A stretch of 64,000 nt of DNA, taken from positions 1 to 64,000 of the forward strand of contig JAKAOK010000005.1 of the NCBI GenBank assembly GCA_021812245.1, in the 5' to 3' direction. The position numbers and the translations under genes were made by a program. The stretch comes from a bacterium (lineage in GTDB: Bacteria; SZUA-79; Acidulodesulfobacterales; Acidulodesulfobacteraceae). Numbering within the stretch: the first letter of the stretch is position 1; each line of letters starts with the position of its first letter. The notes beneath the pieces are model-generated. The model was not told the origin of the DNA, ran no database searches, and saw nothing but the letters and a program-made list of their open reading frames with translations. Below, piece by piece: positions 47,260 to 58,087 of the stretch.

Positions 47260-48306
47260 TTAATAGGGATGAAACGCCGATAAAGCATTTCTGTTGATTT
47301 TAACGTTTGATTTAGACTCTAAATAATCAACGTAATCATCGAGAAATTCCTGCTCTTTCTGAAAACCGTAAAGCTCTTTTTCTTTCAATAATGCTTCTCC
47401 GCCACCCTTAGTCTTTGGATTAGAAACATATTCGGGAAAATAAACCTTTAATATTTTAATTGCGGCATACCCCGATTTTACAGGGAAAACCGCCGCTACG
47501 ACCTCGCCTTGCCCTGTAGAAAATATCGATTTCAAGATGCTTCCGCTCATAGAATATTTTTTGAAATAAGGCGATTTTACCAGATTTATCTCCGAAAAAA
47601 GAGGAATTTCCTGCACCGCTCCTCCGTATTTTTTTGCCTGTACGCTAAAGTCTTTATTATACAACACCGCTTTCTTTAGAAAATCGTCCGCCCCGTTTTT
47701 TGAGCCAAAAGCGGCTATTTCAAAAGAAACGGATTTATTTTTAATTTTATAGTCGTTTAAAAATTGAATGTCGGCTACGCTGAAAGATTCGGCTATTATT
47801 CTTCTAATATAAGTTCTCGCTATTTCGGCTTTATATTTTTTTTCAAAACTTGCGGGAGTGGTATGGTTGGCAAGCAGAACGTCTTTAAATAATCTGCCGC
47901 TGAACTTTCCGCCTTTTTGGAACTCCTGAAAAGACGCGATATTACGCGCTATAAATCCGTTGGAAACATTTATTCCGAATACGTCTTTTCTCGATTCCAA
48001 AACTCTGTCGGCAATCAATGAGGAGAGAGCGGAACCGGTTAAATCCAGTTCGCTTAATTCCTTTTGCGTTAATTTTTTTCCGTAAAGTTTCTCGTATTCA
48101 TTTTCGAGCTTTCCGTAATACCTGCTTAACTCGTTTAGCGATATTCCCTTTCCGGCTACCGTGGCGGCATCCTGAGGCGAAACGCCCCTTCCGACGCCCA
48201 TGATATATGGAAGAAAACTAAAGCCGACGATAAATAAAAGTCCTACGAGTACGGTAATAATTTTACCGGCGGTATGGGCATAAAATCTTCTTAAAAAATC
48301 AAGCAT
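47260..48306 (-). CDS. PpiD/SurA-like periplasmic chaperone
   Basis: 348 residues. N-terminal membrane anchor (IITVLVGLLFIVGFSFL, about residues 15-33). The SurA_N-type domain has VAGKGISLNELSRYYGKLENEYEKLYG and LTGSALSSLIADRVL. The C-terminal part is much shorter than in PpiD (about 620 residues), and no clear parvulin PPIase motif is visible. It is probably a PpiD-like folding factor at the Sec exit that has lost the isomerase domain. It is bounded by MITEs on both sides. Confidence 0.7.
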   Translation of the reverse strand: MLDFLRRFYAHTAGKIITVLVGLLFIVGFSFLPYIMGVGRGVSPQDAATVAGKGISLNELSRYYGKLENEYEKLYGKKLTQKELSELDLTGSALSSLIADRVLESRKDVFGINVSNGFIARNIASFQEFQKGGKFSGRLFKDVLLANHTTPASFEKKYKAEIARTYIRRIIAESFSVADIQFLNDYKIKNKSVSFEIAAFGSKNGADDFLKKAVLYNKDFSVQAKKYGGAVQEIPLFSEINLVKSPYFKKYSMSGSILKSIFSTGQGEVVAAVFPVKSGYAAIKILKVYFPEYVSNPKTKGGGEALLKEKELYGFQKEQEFLDDYVDYLESKSNVKINRNALSAFHPY

Positions 48307-48635
48307 AATTGTTTAAAGCTCCTTAAAGAATTTTAATATTTTATTTCTATTGCATTATATTTTATATTCAGGCTGAAATTTATGCAAATATTTTCTTCTA
48401 CCCAAATCCCGATTTAGAAAATATTTATAAGTTCTAATACTAAATAACACTGGATTCCCGCTTTCGCGGGAATGACACCCGTTGGGTGAAATCTTAAATT
48501 CCGGAATTGTCATTCCCGTCTGCATCAAAGACATGCTTTGATAAACGCAGACGGGAATATCTGCGTAGGCAGGAAACGAAGTACAGCGAAGCTCATCCAG
48601 AAAATAAATTTCTAAATCGGGATTTGGGTTCTAAT
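48307..48635. repeat. MITE-A copy, 228 bp, between mreD and PpiD-like gene
   Basis: No gene is seen. Ends at 48401 and 48628 are CCCAAATCCCGATTTAG and its inverse. Same modules as 42260-42487 but reversed, differing by only a few bases such as GCGTAGGCAGG. The first 95 bp are AT-rich spacer. Confidence 0.85.
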
Positions 48636-49178
48636 TTATAAATATATTAATTTATTCTTTTTTAGAAAATTTTTATATCCTACTTTTTTAAACAAGAAAA
48701 ATACTGCGGGGGCAAAAAGAGCCGTCGAAACGGATACCGGGAAACCGTAGAAAAGGATAAAATTCCAGTATAAAAAATGCATGCCGTAGCAATAAAAAAC
48801 TATCAAGAAAAGCGTAAGATAATAAACCCATGAGGCGATAAACACCGTCAGTATCTCGGTCGCCGCATTATCGTAAGGAATTTTGCGCCATAAAATATAT
48901 GAAACTACATAAGATACCGTTCCTATGAATCCGAAAACGGCTGGATTTAAAGGCGTCATAGAACCGTATATATAAAATAATATATAAGACGTAAACCATC
49001 CCGGATATATGTCTAAATATGCCGATATATATGCTAAACCGGCTATGGCAAGATTGGGAAAGACATATAAACCGCCGGAACTAAAATTATCGTTAAAAAT
49101 GAGGGATAGCGTCATTAAAAACAAAAATAAACATATTATGTAAATATATTTGTAAAGATTATTTCTCGACGAGGACAT
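48636..49178 (-). CDS. mreD: MreD-like membrane protein
   Basis: 180 residues with about five membrane segments (LFLFLMTLSLIF, LAIAGLAYISAYL, AVFGFIGTVSYVVSYILW, YYLTLFLIVFYCYG, ALFAPAVFFLF). MreD is poorly conserved; the assignment rests mainly on position directly after mreC, which it overlaps by 20 nt, and on size and topology. Confidence 0.75.
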   Translation of the reverse strand: MSSSRNNLYKYIYIICLFLFLMTLSLIFNDNFSSGGLYVFPNLAIAGLAYISAYLDIYPGWFTSYILFYIYGSMTPLNPAVFGFIGTVSYVVSYILWRKIPYDNAATEILTVFIASWVYYLTLFLIVFYCYGMHFLYWNFILFYGFPVSVSTALFAPAVFFLFKKVGYKNFLKKNKLIYL

Positions 49179-49983
49179 ATTTGCCGTTAAATAAATTTTT
49201 ATATGGAATTATGGTTATCCGTTGAAATATGTTATAGCTCTTTTTCTTTATCAGGATTATCCTGCCTACGTATATGCCGGGGGTAAAAACGCCTCCGAGG
49301 CCGGACGTCAAAATTTTGTCCCCTTTATTGACCTTTTTGGAATTAAATACAAATCTCATTTTAAGATAACCGTTGCCTATTCCCTGCGCTATGCCCATAG
49401 TTCCGGTATCCGCATCTATTACGGAAAAAACGCATTTTGGATTGGTAATCGGAATTACTCTGGAACGGCTGCGCCCTGCATAAACGACGCGCCCTACCAC
49501 TCCGTCGTAAGAAATAACGCCGTCTCCGTTTTTAATTCCGTCTTTTGTGCCTTTATTTATATAGAGGCTGTAAAACCAGCCTTCTATCCCGTGAAACAGA
49601 ACGGCGGCGGGAACTGTTTTTTTGTCTATAGAGTTTTTTAAAAACAGGAGGGTTTTTAAACTCCTGTTTTCTATGCTGTAGTCCCTATAAAGGTTCAGCT
49701 TAAATTTTATCTTTTTTAATTCCGACTTAAGCTTTTTGTTTTGCTCTTTAACGGATAAGACGTCGATATAATTTTTATAAAGCTTTTCGGAAATACCGAC
49801 GGGATAATCTACGGCTTTATATATTGAATATACGGAATCGCTTATAAAATCAGAAAATAAACCGCCGAATTTAATTCCGTTTAAAGAAAGTATATAAATC
49901 GAAGCCGATATTATTATAATTACCAGAAGAACTAAGGCGTCCTTGTGTTTTTTTAGCTTTAATCTTTTAATAAATTTTCCCAC
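49159..49983 (-). CDS. mreC: Rod-shape protein MreC
   Basis: 274 residues. One N-terminal membrane segment (about 17-33), a coiled-coil region (VLSVKEQNKKLKSELKKIKFKLNL), then the double beta-barrel domain (GDGVISYDGVVGRVVYAGRSRSRVIPI, LTSGLGGVFTPGIYVGRI). It links MreB to PBP2/RodA. Confidence 0.94.
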   Translation of the reverse strand: MGKFIKRLKLKKHKDALVLLVIIIISASIYILSLNGIKFGGLFSDFISDSVYSIYKAVDYPVGISEKLYKNYIDVLSVKEQNKKLKSELKKIKFKLNLYRDYSIENRSLKTLLFLKNSIDKKTVPAAVLFHGIEGWFYSLYINKGTKDGIKNGDGVISYDGVVGRVVYAGRSRSRVIPITNPKCVFSVIDADTGTMGIAQGIGNGYLKMRFVFNSKKVNKGDKILTSGLGGVFTPGIYVGRIILIKKKSYNIFQRITIIPYKNLFNGKYVLVEK

Positions 49984-50016
49984 AACGATTAATGGTTACA
50001 ATTACCGATTATCCGA

Positions 50017-51662
<1,646 letters not shown>

Positions 51663-52646
51663 TCAGTCCTCCGCCGCGCCTGCGAAAAATATTTTAGAAT
51701 TAAGCATATATCTGTCTAACGGTTTTGAATACTGGCTCCATTGGGCGTTGTTATTATCCATAAAATCGGCAAACTGGTTTTCTTTTGAATCCATATTGTC
51801 TATATAATGCAGAAGAAAAGCCTCCAGCGTCTTAGGTCTTTTAGGGGAGCCGTATTCCAACTCTCCGTGATGCGATATTATAGAATGGAGCAGGAGCAAT
51901 TTTAAATTTTCGGGGAAACCCGGTATTTCGGCTATTTTTTTATTTACGGCATCTGCGCCGAGAACTATATGTCCGAGAAGCCTTCCTTCATCCGAATATT
52001 CCGTAACGTTGTTTTTAACTCTCAGCTCTTCGGTTTTTCCCGCATCGTGAAGAAATATCGAAGCCAAAAGAATATCTTTTATTACATACCGCATGTAGTG
52101 TTCGGAAAGAAAAACTCCTATTTTTATCATGCTGAGCGTGTGTTCGAGTAATCCGCCTACATATGCATGGTGGATTGATTTTGCGGCGGGCAGAGTTTTT
52201 AACAGTTTTATATAATTTTCGTCCCCAAAAAATTTGTCAGTAAGTTTTATGATATATTCATCGGTCAAGTTTTCTTTTAAAATAGATTTAAGTTCTTGAA
52301 ACATCGATTCAATATCATTTCTGGAAGATTTGAGGAACAACGCCATTGCTTCCGCATCAAGCAGGTCGTGCCCGACTTTTTCTATTTCCGAGATGCCGAG
52401 CTGTAATTCGTTCTGGAATACCGAGGTTTTAGATTTTACTCTGACGATGTCTCCGATATCGAACAGAGGAGCTAATTTTTCTGCGTTATCCCATATATAG
52501 CCCTTAATTTCCCCCGTTTTATCGGATAATTTCAAATAAACATAAGGTTTTCCGGTTTTTCCGGTAGCCTGCGATTTGCTTTTAACGAGAAATATCGAAT
52601 CTACTTTTTGATTTTCCTTTATATCCGAAACTAAAATTTTTTCCAT
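51663..52646 (-). CDS. YhaM-like HD-domain 3'-5' exoribonuclease
   Basis: 327 residues. N-terminal OB-fold (FLVKSKSQATGKTGKPYVYLKLSDKTGEIKGYIWD) binds nucleic acid. The HD domain has IHHAYVGGLLEHTLSMIKIG and ASIFLHDAGKTEEL, then HSIISHHGELEYGSPKRP. It resembles YhaM/CBF1-type exoribonucleases that act on RNA and single-stranded DNA. It is flanked on both sides by MITE-A copies, so it is transcribed alone. Confidence 0.88.
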   Translation of the reverse strand: MEKILVSDIKENQKVDSIFLVKSKSQATGKTGKPYVYLKLSDKTGEIKGYIWDNAEKLAPLFDIGDIVRVKSKTSVFQNELQLGISEIEKVGHDLLDAEAMALFLKSSRNDIESMFQELKSILKENLTDEYIIKLTDKFFGDENYIKLLKTLPAAKSIHHAYVGGLLEHTLSMIKIGVFLSEHYMRYVIKDILLASIFLHDAGKTEELRVKNNVTEYSDEGRLLGHIVLGADAVNKKIAEIPGFPENLKLLLLHSIISHHGELEYGSPKRPKTLEAFLLHYIDNMDSKENQFADFMDNNNAQWSQYSKPLDRYMLNSKIFFAGAAED

Positions 52647-53037
52647 ATATGTTTTTTCCTATCGGTTTATATTAGCAAAACGGGGTTGAAAAATCAAACG
52701 GAATTACTATGGTCCAAATCCCGATTTAGAAAATATTTATAAGTTCTAATGCTGAATAACACTGGATTCCTGCTTTCGCAGGAATGACTATTCGGGAATT
52801 GAGGTTTTAACCCAAAGGGTGTCATTCCTGCGAAAGCAGGAATCCAGAATTTACATATAAAAGAAACATCTAAATATTTTCTAATGCAGGATTAAGGTAC
52901 ATGGTTCGAATCCCGATTTATAAATTTTTAATATATGAATTATCTGGATTACTTAATTCCGTCATTGCTGCGCTCGCAATGACGGAATATTAGAATTTAT
53001 TAAATATTTTCTAAATCGGGATTAGGTACCTGAGGGA
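52647..53037. repeat. Two MITE-A copies between YhaM-like and TatD-rSAM genes
   Basis: No gene is seen. 52713-52898 begins CCAAATCCCGATTTAG and ends GCAGGATTAAGGT, with TTCCTGCTTTCGCAGGAATGAC hairpins inside. 52906-53027 begins TCGAATCCCGATTTA and ends CTAAATCGGGATTAGG, with a short TGCTGCGCTCGCAATGACGG module. The second ends 10 bp before the TatD-rSAM stop codon. Confidence 0.8.
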
Positions 53038-54480
53038 TTATCCTACATCGTTATAATACCTCAACTTAAAATCGACTCCGAGGTTTTTTGCAAGCTCTTC
53101 TATATAGGCAATATCGACGTCCGGCAAATCTATTGCCGTAACGGCAACGTTTTTTATGTGCTTTTTAGATTCCTTGACAAACTCGAGAACCGAAGCATAG
53201 GCATCTATTCCTTTGACGGTGAGCTGCGGACCGCAAATAACATTATACAGAGCGCTATTCTGGGCATTAAGACTTATGCTTACGCTGTCTATAAGCCCTT
53301 CAAGCTCGGCGGCTATATTGCGTCCGTAAACGGCATTAGCAAGCCCGTCGGTATCGAGCCGGACTTTTATATCGCCCGCGATATTTTTTACGGCTTTAGC
53401 GGCTTCTTTAAGAATTTCTATCCTTAAGGTCGGCTCCCCCAGTCCGCAAAATACGATTTCGTTAAAATTATAATAGCGGAAAACGGATGAGACTACTTCG
53501 CCTGCCGACGGCTCTTTTTTCAATTCGAGATTATACCCTTTTACGCAAAAATTAGTTTTGCCGCCCTGATATTTAGGACAGAACGTGCATCTGTTAGTGC
53601 ATTTGTTAGTAAGGTTTACGTAAACCGAATTTCTAATTTTATAAGCGACCGCAGGGTAAAAACCGCCGACGCCTTCCAGCGAAAAAAGGTTAACTGTATT
53701 TTGGACGGTTAAATAGTCTAATTTTTCCCTTTCGACGCCTTTTTCTCCCGCTGCCGCTTCAAGAACAAAGCTAACGTACGACGGTTCGCTCCTTTTCCCT
53801 CTGAAGGATTGCGGGGCAAGATATGGACTGTCGGTTTCTATGAGTATCTTTTCGTCTGGAATTTCTCTAAGCGCAGCCCTTAATCCATCATTTTTTTTAT
53901 ACGTTATGTTTCCCGAAAAAGATATAAAAAAGCCCATTTTTAAAAATTCGTCCGCTATTCCCCGTTCGGCGGATGAAAAACAATGGATAACGCCGCCGAA
54001 AAAACTGTCGGGATTTTTTACGTATTCTTTTAAAATATCTACTGCGTCTTCGTAGGCGTCTCTTACGTGAACTATGACCGGAAGCCTGTTTGCCGAGGCA
54101 AGCCTAAGCTGAAACTTAAATAATTCTTTCTGTTTAATTTTAATTTTTTCAAAATCTTCTTTTGAAATGCCGGGTAAAAAATAATCTAACCCGATTTCTC
54201 CTACCGCAACAATCTTTTTTTTATTTTTTGAATAATATTTTTCGAACAGTTCCGATATGCCTTCAAGGTCTTTATAAGGGCTTTTAGGATGGACTCCGAG
54301 GGTGGTATAAATATTATCGTGCAAACCGGCTATCCCGATAGTTTTTTCAATCCTTTCGTTTTGGGCTAAAGAACCGATTGAAACGGCATGCGTCACGCCG
54401 TTTTCCGACATTCTCGCAAGAACGTCTTTAAGGTCGGAATCGAACTCCGGCATTTCAAGATGGCAGTGTGAATCAATCAT
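53038..54480 (-). CDS. TatD nuclease fused to radical SAM domain
   Basis: 480 residues. Residues 1-265 are a TatD-type metal-dependent DNase (MIDSHCHLEMPEFDSD, VAVGEIGLDYF, VIHCFSSAERG, ILIETDSPYLAPQSFRGKR). Residues 280-480 are a radical SAM domain with the C-x3-C-x2-C cluster motif at Cys294/298/301 (TNKCTNRCTFCPK) and IVFCGLGEPTLRIEIL as the GGE-like SAM strand. TatD-linked radical SAM proteins are known as a family; here the two are one polypeptide. The reaction is unknown. It is 2 nt after metG. Confidence 0.9.
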   Translation of the reverse strand: MIDSHCHLEMPEFDSDLKDVLARMSENGVTHAVSIGSLAQNERIEKTIGIAGLHDNIYTTLGVHPKSPYKDLEGISELFEKYYSKNKKKIVAVGEIGLDYFLPGISKEDFEKIKIKQKELFKFQLRLASANRLPVIVHVRDAYEDAVDILKEYVKNPDSFFGGVIHCFSSAERGIADEFLKMGFFISFSGNITYKKNDGLRAALREIPDEKILIETDSPYLAPQSFRGKRSEPSYVSFVLEAAAGEKGVEREKLDYLTVQNTVNLFSLEGVGGFYPAVAYKIRNSVYVNLTNKCTNRCTFCPKYQGGKTNFCVKGYNLELKKEPSAGEVVSSVFRYYNFNEIVFCGLGEPTLRIEILKEAAKAVKNIAGDIKVRLDTDGLANAVYGRNIAAELEGLIDSVSISLNAQNSALYNVICGPQLTVKGIDAYASVLEFVKESKKHIKNVAVTAIDLPDVDIAYIEELAKNLGVDFKLRYYNDVG

Positions 54481-54482
54481 TT

Positions 54483-56087
54483 TTATTCTTCAAATTTTAT
54501 TCTTGGAAACAGGATTTCGGTTTTTTCCGATATGCGGCATCCGTCTTTAAATAGTTTCCGGCAATTATCCGCCATATCTTCGGGGCGCGCCGAAAAACCC
54601 GCCGAATCGAATGGCTTGATATTTAATATGCCGTTAATTTTTCCCGACGTTTCCGGCATAAACGGGTAAATCAGATAAGATATATAATAAATAGAAACGG
54701 CGGCGGTCTTCAATATTTTCAATAAATTCGTTTTTTCTTCCGGGTCTTCCATATTTAATTTCCACGGCGCCGAATCGTTTATATATTTGTTCAGAGTGTT
54801 TATAAACCTGAATATATCTTCCAAAATCTTTGCAAAATCGTAATCGTCGTATCTGCCGTTTAAACCCTTTAAGATATCGTAAGCGGTTTTCAAAACCGCC
54901 CCGTCTTCGGAAACGCCGCCTCCCGGAACCATCCCACCCGTATATTTATTTAACATTGCAGCGGTTCTGGAAACTAAATTTCCAAGGTCGTTCGCAAGTC
55001 CCGAATTGTATCTCACGACAAAATTATCGATATTAAAGTCGCCGTCCAGACCGAGGGTGATTTCGCTTAAAAGATAATACCTGAGCGCATCAGGGCCGAA
55101 TTTATTAATCAACGATACCGGATCAACGACGTTTCCAAGGGACTTCGACATCTTTTTACCGTCTGTAAGCCACCAGCCGTGAGCCATTATGGTTTTAGGG
55201 GGTTCAAGTCCCAAAGCGAAAAGCATAATAGGCCAGTAAACGGCATGGAATTTAAGAATATCTTTCCCTACTATATGGTTGGCCGATTTAAAAAAGGAGG
55301 TAAAATCAGGATTTTTGCCGTCAATAAAATCTTCGTATCCCAAACCGGTCAGATAGTTTAAAAGAGCGTCAAACCAGACGTATATGATATGTTTATCGTC
55401 GCCCGGCACGGGAATTCCCCATTTAAAAGAAGTTCTTGATATGCTTAAATTTTTCAACCCTTCGTTTACGAAAGACAAAACCTCATTTTTCCTGAAATCC
55501 GGTTTTATAAAACCATAGTTGCGCGATATATAATCTAAAAGTTTTTTCTCATATTTGTCTAATTTTAAAAAATAGCTCTCTTCTTTGACTTTAACGGCCT
55601 GCCTTCCGCACTGCGGACATTTGCCTTCGATAAGAGATTTTTCCGTAAGGAAGGTTTCGCAGGGAGTGCAGTACCATCCTTCGTATTCGGACAAATACAC
55701 ATCGCCGTTTTCCAACAATTTTTCGAAAGCAATCCGGACGGTTTTTATATGGTCGGCATCGGTAGTTCTGATAAACCTGTCATACGATATATTAAGTTCC
55801 GAAAAAAGCTCTTTGAATTTAATATACACGGAATCGGCAAGGTCTTTAGGCGTCATGCCTCTTAAATTTGCTTCTTTTTCTATTTTCAATCCATGTTCGT
55901 CCGTTCCCGTAAGAAAAAAAACCATGTAACCGGAAAGCCTTTTAAATCTAGCGATAGAATCGGCTATCACCGTGGAATACGCATGTCCTATATGCGGCTT
56001 ATCGTTTACGTAATAAATAGGGGTCGTAACGTAAAAATAGCCGTTAATTTTACCGCTATCGCGATTATTGCTCGTCATAACCGTCAT
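54483..56087 (-). CDS. metG: Methionyl-tRNA synthetase
   Basis: 534 residues, class I. TPIYYVNDKPHIGHAYST holds the HIGH motif. A single Zn-binding knuckle, CTPCETFLTEKSLIEGKCPQC, is present, and KMSKSLGN is the second signature. The short C-terminus has no tRNA-binding EMAP/Trbp111 domain. The annotated start overlaps the PSP1 gene by 23 nt; the ATG four codons in could be used instead. Confidence 0.96.
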   Translation of the reverse strand: MTVMTSNNRDSGKINGYFYVTTPIYYVNDKPHIGHAYSTVIADSIARFKRLSGYMVFFLTGTDEHGLKIEKEANLRGMTPKDLADSVYIKFKELFSELNISYDRFIRTTDADHIKTVRIAFEKLLENGDVYLSEYEGWYCTPCETFLTEKSLIEGKCPQCGRQAVKVKEESYFLKLDKYEKKLLDYISRNYGFIKPDFRKNEVLSFVNEGLKNLSISRTSFKWGIPVPGDDKHIIYVWFDALLNYLTGLGYEDFIDGKNPDFTSFFKSANHIVGKDILKFHAVYWPIMLFALGLEPPKTIMAHGWWLTDGKKMSKSLGNVVDPVSLINKFGPDALRYYLLSEITLGLDGDFNIDNFVVRYNSGLANDLGNLVSRTAAMLNKYTGGMVPGGGVSEDGAVLKTAYDILKGLNGRYDDYDFAKILEDIFRFINTLNKYINDSAPWKLNMEDPEEKTNLLKILKTAAVSIYYISYLIYPFMPETSGKINGILNIKPFDSAGFSARPEDMADNCRKLFKDGCRISEKTEILFPRIKFEE

Positions 56088-56853
56088 TCGTAAAGACGGC
56101 GGCAGGCGTTTCCTCTACCTCCATTCCGGCTTTCTCCGTTATTTTAGTTTCTGCAGGCGATTTTTCTTCGTTATGGTTATCGGCGGCATATTTATCCTTG
56201 CAGATGTCCTCGCCATACACAGGCGGGTCAAAAGCAAGACAGCATAAAAGCCTGCCGCAATAACCTACGAACTTGCTGGTATTCTGGCATTGCAGCTTGG
56301 TGATTTTAGAAGTTACCGCATTCATCTCGTTTACTATTGAAGTACAGCAGCAAACTCTTCCGCAAACACCTATTCCGCCCAAAATTTTGCATTCGTCGCG
56401 GATGTTAATCTGGCGCATTTCTATCCTTAAATGAAATCTCGCGGCAAGAATTTTCACAAGCTCTCTGAAATCGACCCTCTCTTCCGCGCTGTAATAAAAA
56501 ACAAGTTTATTTTCGGAGGGCATATACTTAACCCTTAACAATTTCATTATAAGTTTAAGTTCTTCCGCATTTTTTCTGCAGAAATCCAAACCTTCGTTCT
56601 CTATCCGATAATGTATATACTTCTCGCCGGTTTCAAAAGGAAAAAGTTTTCTGATTATCGAACAGGCGTGTTGCGAATGAGAGATATTGCCGCCGCCATC
56701 CTCAAAAATTTTGGCTTCTCTTGAAACTGTTCCTAAATAAATAATTTTATCCTGTTCGACAAGTACTCTGTCGTTCACGGAAAGTTCGGGAATTTTCGTA
56801 ACGCATTCTAATGTGTAACCCATTTCAATTATTTTTACTTCGGCTATTCTCAT
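56065..56853 (-). CDS. PSP1-domain protein (RicT/YaaT-like)
   Basis: 262 residues. The Cys-rich core, GGIGVCGRVCCCTSIV and FVGYCGRLLCCLAFD, plus FCRKNAEELKLIMKLLRVKYMPSENKLVFYYSAEERVDF, is the PSP1 family signature. In Bacillus the homologue YaaT (RicT) is encoded beside holB and works with RNase Y in RNA maturation; the same neighbour is found here. The Cys may bind Fe-S clusters. Confidence 0.9.
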   Translation of the reverse strand: MRIAEVKIIEMGYTLECVTKIPELSVNDRVLVEQDKIIYLGTVSREAKIFEDGGGNISHSQHACSIIRKLFPFETGEKYIHYRIENEGLDFCRKNAEELKLIMKLLRVKYMPSENKLVFYYSAEERVDFRELVKILAARFHLRIEMRQINIRDECKILGGIGVCGRVCCCTSIVNEMNAVTSKITKLQCQNTSKFVGYCGRLLCCLAFDPPVYGEDICKDKYAADNHNEEKSPAETKITEKAGMEVEETPAAVFTNDGYDEQ

Positions 56854-56887
56854 CTTTTAATATATTTTTTAAGTTTACGCAATGTTT

Positions 56888-58006
56888 TCATAAGGACAAA
56901 AGTTTCGAGAAATAAGAATCAGCCGCTATAGATTTGTTTAAATTATAGCTATTTATTTTTTCTATATGCTCCACGGTCGATTCTATCATATATCCGATAT
57001 CCTTTGAAGATACTGCCGAATCTAAGGCAAACCTTTTTATTTCGTCCGCAATATCTTCATTATATAATAATTTTTCACTTTTTGACATCTTATAAATATA
57101 AATATCCCTGAGAATGAATAAAATTAATTCAAATACGGCACTTTTATCCTCATTTTCTTCTGCCGAGACGGCGCACTTTTCTAAAACTTTTGCCTTACCT
57201 TTTTTTTCCATAGCATTAAATTTAGCTGATATTTCATAAGGGTTTTTATTAATGTTTTTATTTTTATATTCCTCAAATAATTCCTTAAAAATCGTATTAA
57301 TCAAAAAATTTCTCTTTTCTAAATATCTGCCTTCGACCAGCCCGCGAAAACCGGAGTAACTGCCTCTTGAGAGTTTAGAATAAAATTTTAACGTTTCACC
57401 CGGGATATCCGGGAATTCCGATTTAAAAACATCCGATAAGACTTCGCCAGGGACGGGACTGAACCCTAGCAGGAGGCATCTCGATATGACGGTCGGCAAA
57501 AGCATGCCTGCGTTAGAAGTTACGAGAATGAAGACGGTTTTTCCCCGCGGCTCTTCAAGCATTTTCAATAAAGCGTTTGCGGCGGACGCATTCATAGAAG
57601 AGGCTTCGTCGATAATAATAAACCTGTATCCGGGATAAGCGGGGGTCAAACTAAGAAATGAATCTATTTTATGAATGCTTTCTATTTTAACGGCGCTTCC
57701 GGATGGCTCTATAATCAGGAGATTCGGGCTTACGCCGTTTAAAAAGCTTAGGCAGGAAGGACATTTCCCGCAAAAATTCAAATTCAGGGAAGAACTACCG
57801 CCTTCACCGGAAAAAGCCCTGTAATCTCCGCATAAAACGGAGACGGCAAATGCGGTTGCCGTAAATTTTTTTCCGATGTTCTTCTGGCCGTAAAACAAAA
57901 GTCCTGAAGGCATTCTACCGCCGGCAAACAAACCGTTTAAAAACTCTAACTGCTTTTTATGTCCGGCAATATTAGAAATATCGTAATTTTTATAATCCGA
58001 ATCCAT
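56888..58006 (-). CDS. holB: DNA polymerase III delta prime subunit
   Basis: Clamp-loader subunit, 372 residues. The P-loop is degenerate (FYGQKNIGKKFTATAF), as is common in delta prime. The zinc module shows CGKCPSC; IIIDEASSMNASAANALLKMLEEPRGKTVFILVTS is the conserved Walker B to sensor region. It lies 81 nt after tmk and 34 nt before the PSP1 gene. Confidence 0.9.
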   Translation of the reverse strand: MDSDYKNYDISNIAGHKKQLEFLNGLFAGGRMPSGLLFYGQKNIGKKFTATAFAVSVLCGDYRAFSGEGGSSSLNLNFCGKCPSCLSFLNGVSPNLLIIEPSGSAVKIESIHKIDSFLSLTPAYPGYRFIIIDEASSMNASAANALLKMLEEPRGKTVFILVTSNAGMLLPTVISRCLLLGFSPVPGEVLSDVFKSEFPDIPGETLKFYSKLSRGSYSGFRGLVEGRYLEKRNFLINTIFKELFEEYKNKNINKNPYEISAKFNAMEKKGKAKVLEKCAVSAEENEDKSAVFELILFILRDIYIYKMSKSEKLLYNEDIADEIKRFALDSAVSSKDIGYMIESTVEHIEKINSYNLNKSIAADSYFSKLLSL

Positions 58007-58021
58007 AAATTAATCCTTATT

Positions 58022-58078
58022 TATTTGTCATTGCTAGTGCATGAGGTTGCTTCGCTAACGCTCGCAATGACACCGTTT
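58022..58078. repeat. REP hairpin between tmk and holB
   Basis: TTGTCATTGCTAGTGCATGAGGTTGC and GCTTCGCTAACGCTCGCAATGAC form an imperfect palindrome of the TGCGAGCG type. Confidence 0.55.
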
Positions 58079-58087
58079 TGTCATTTT

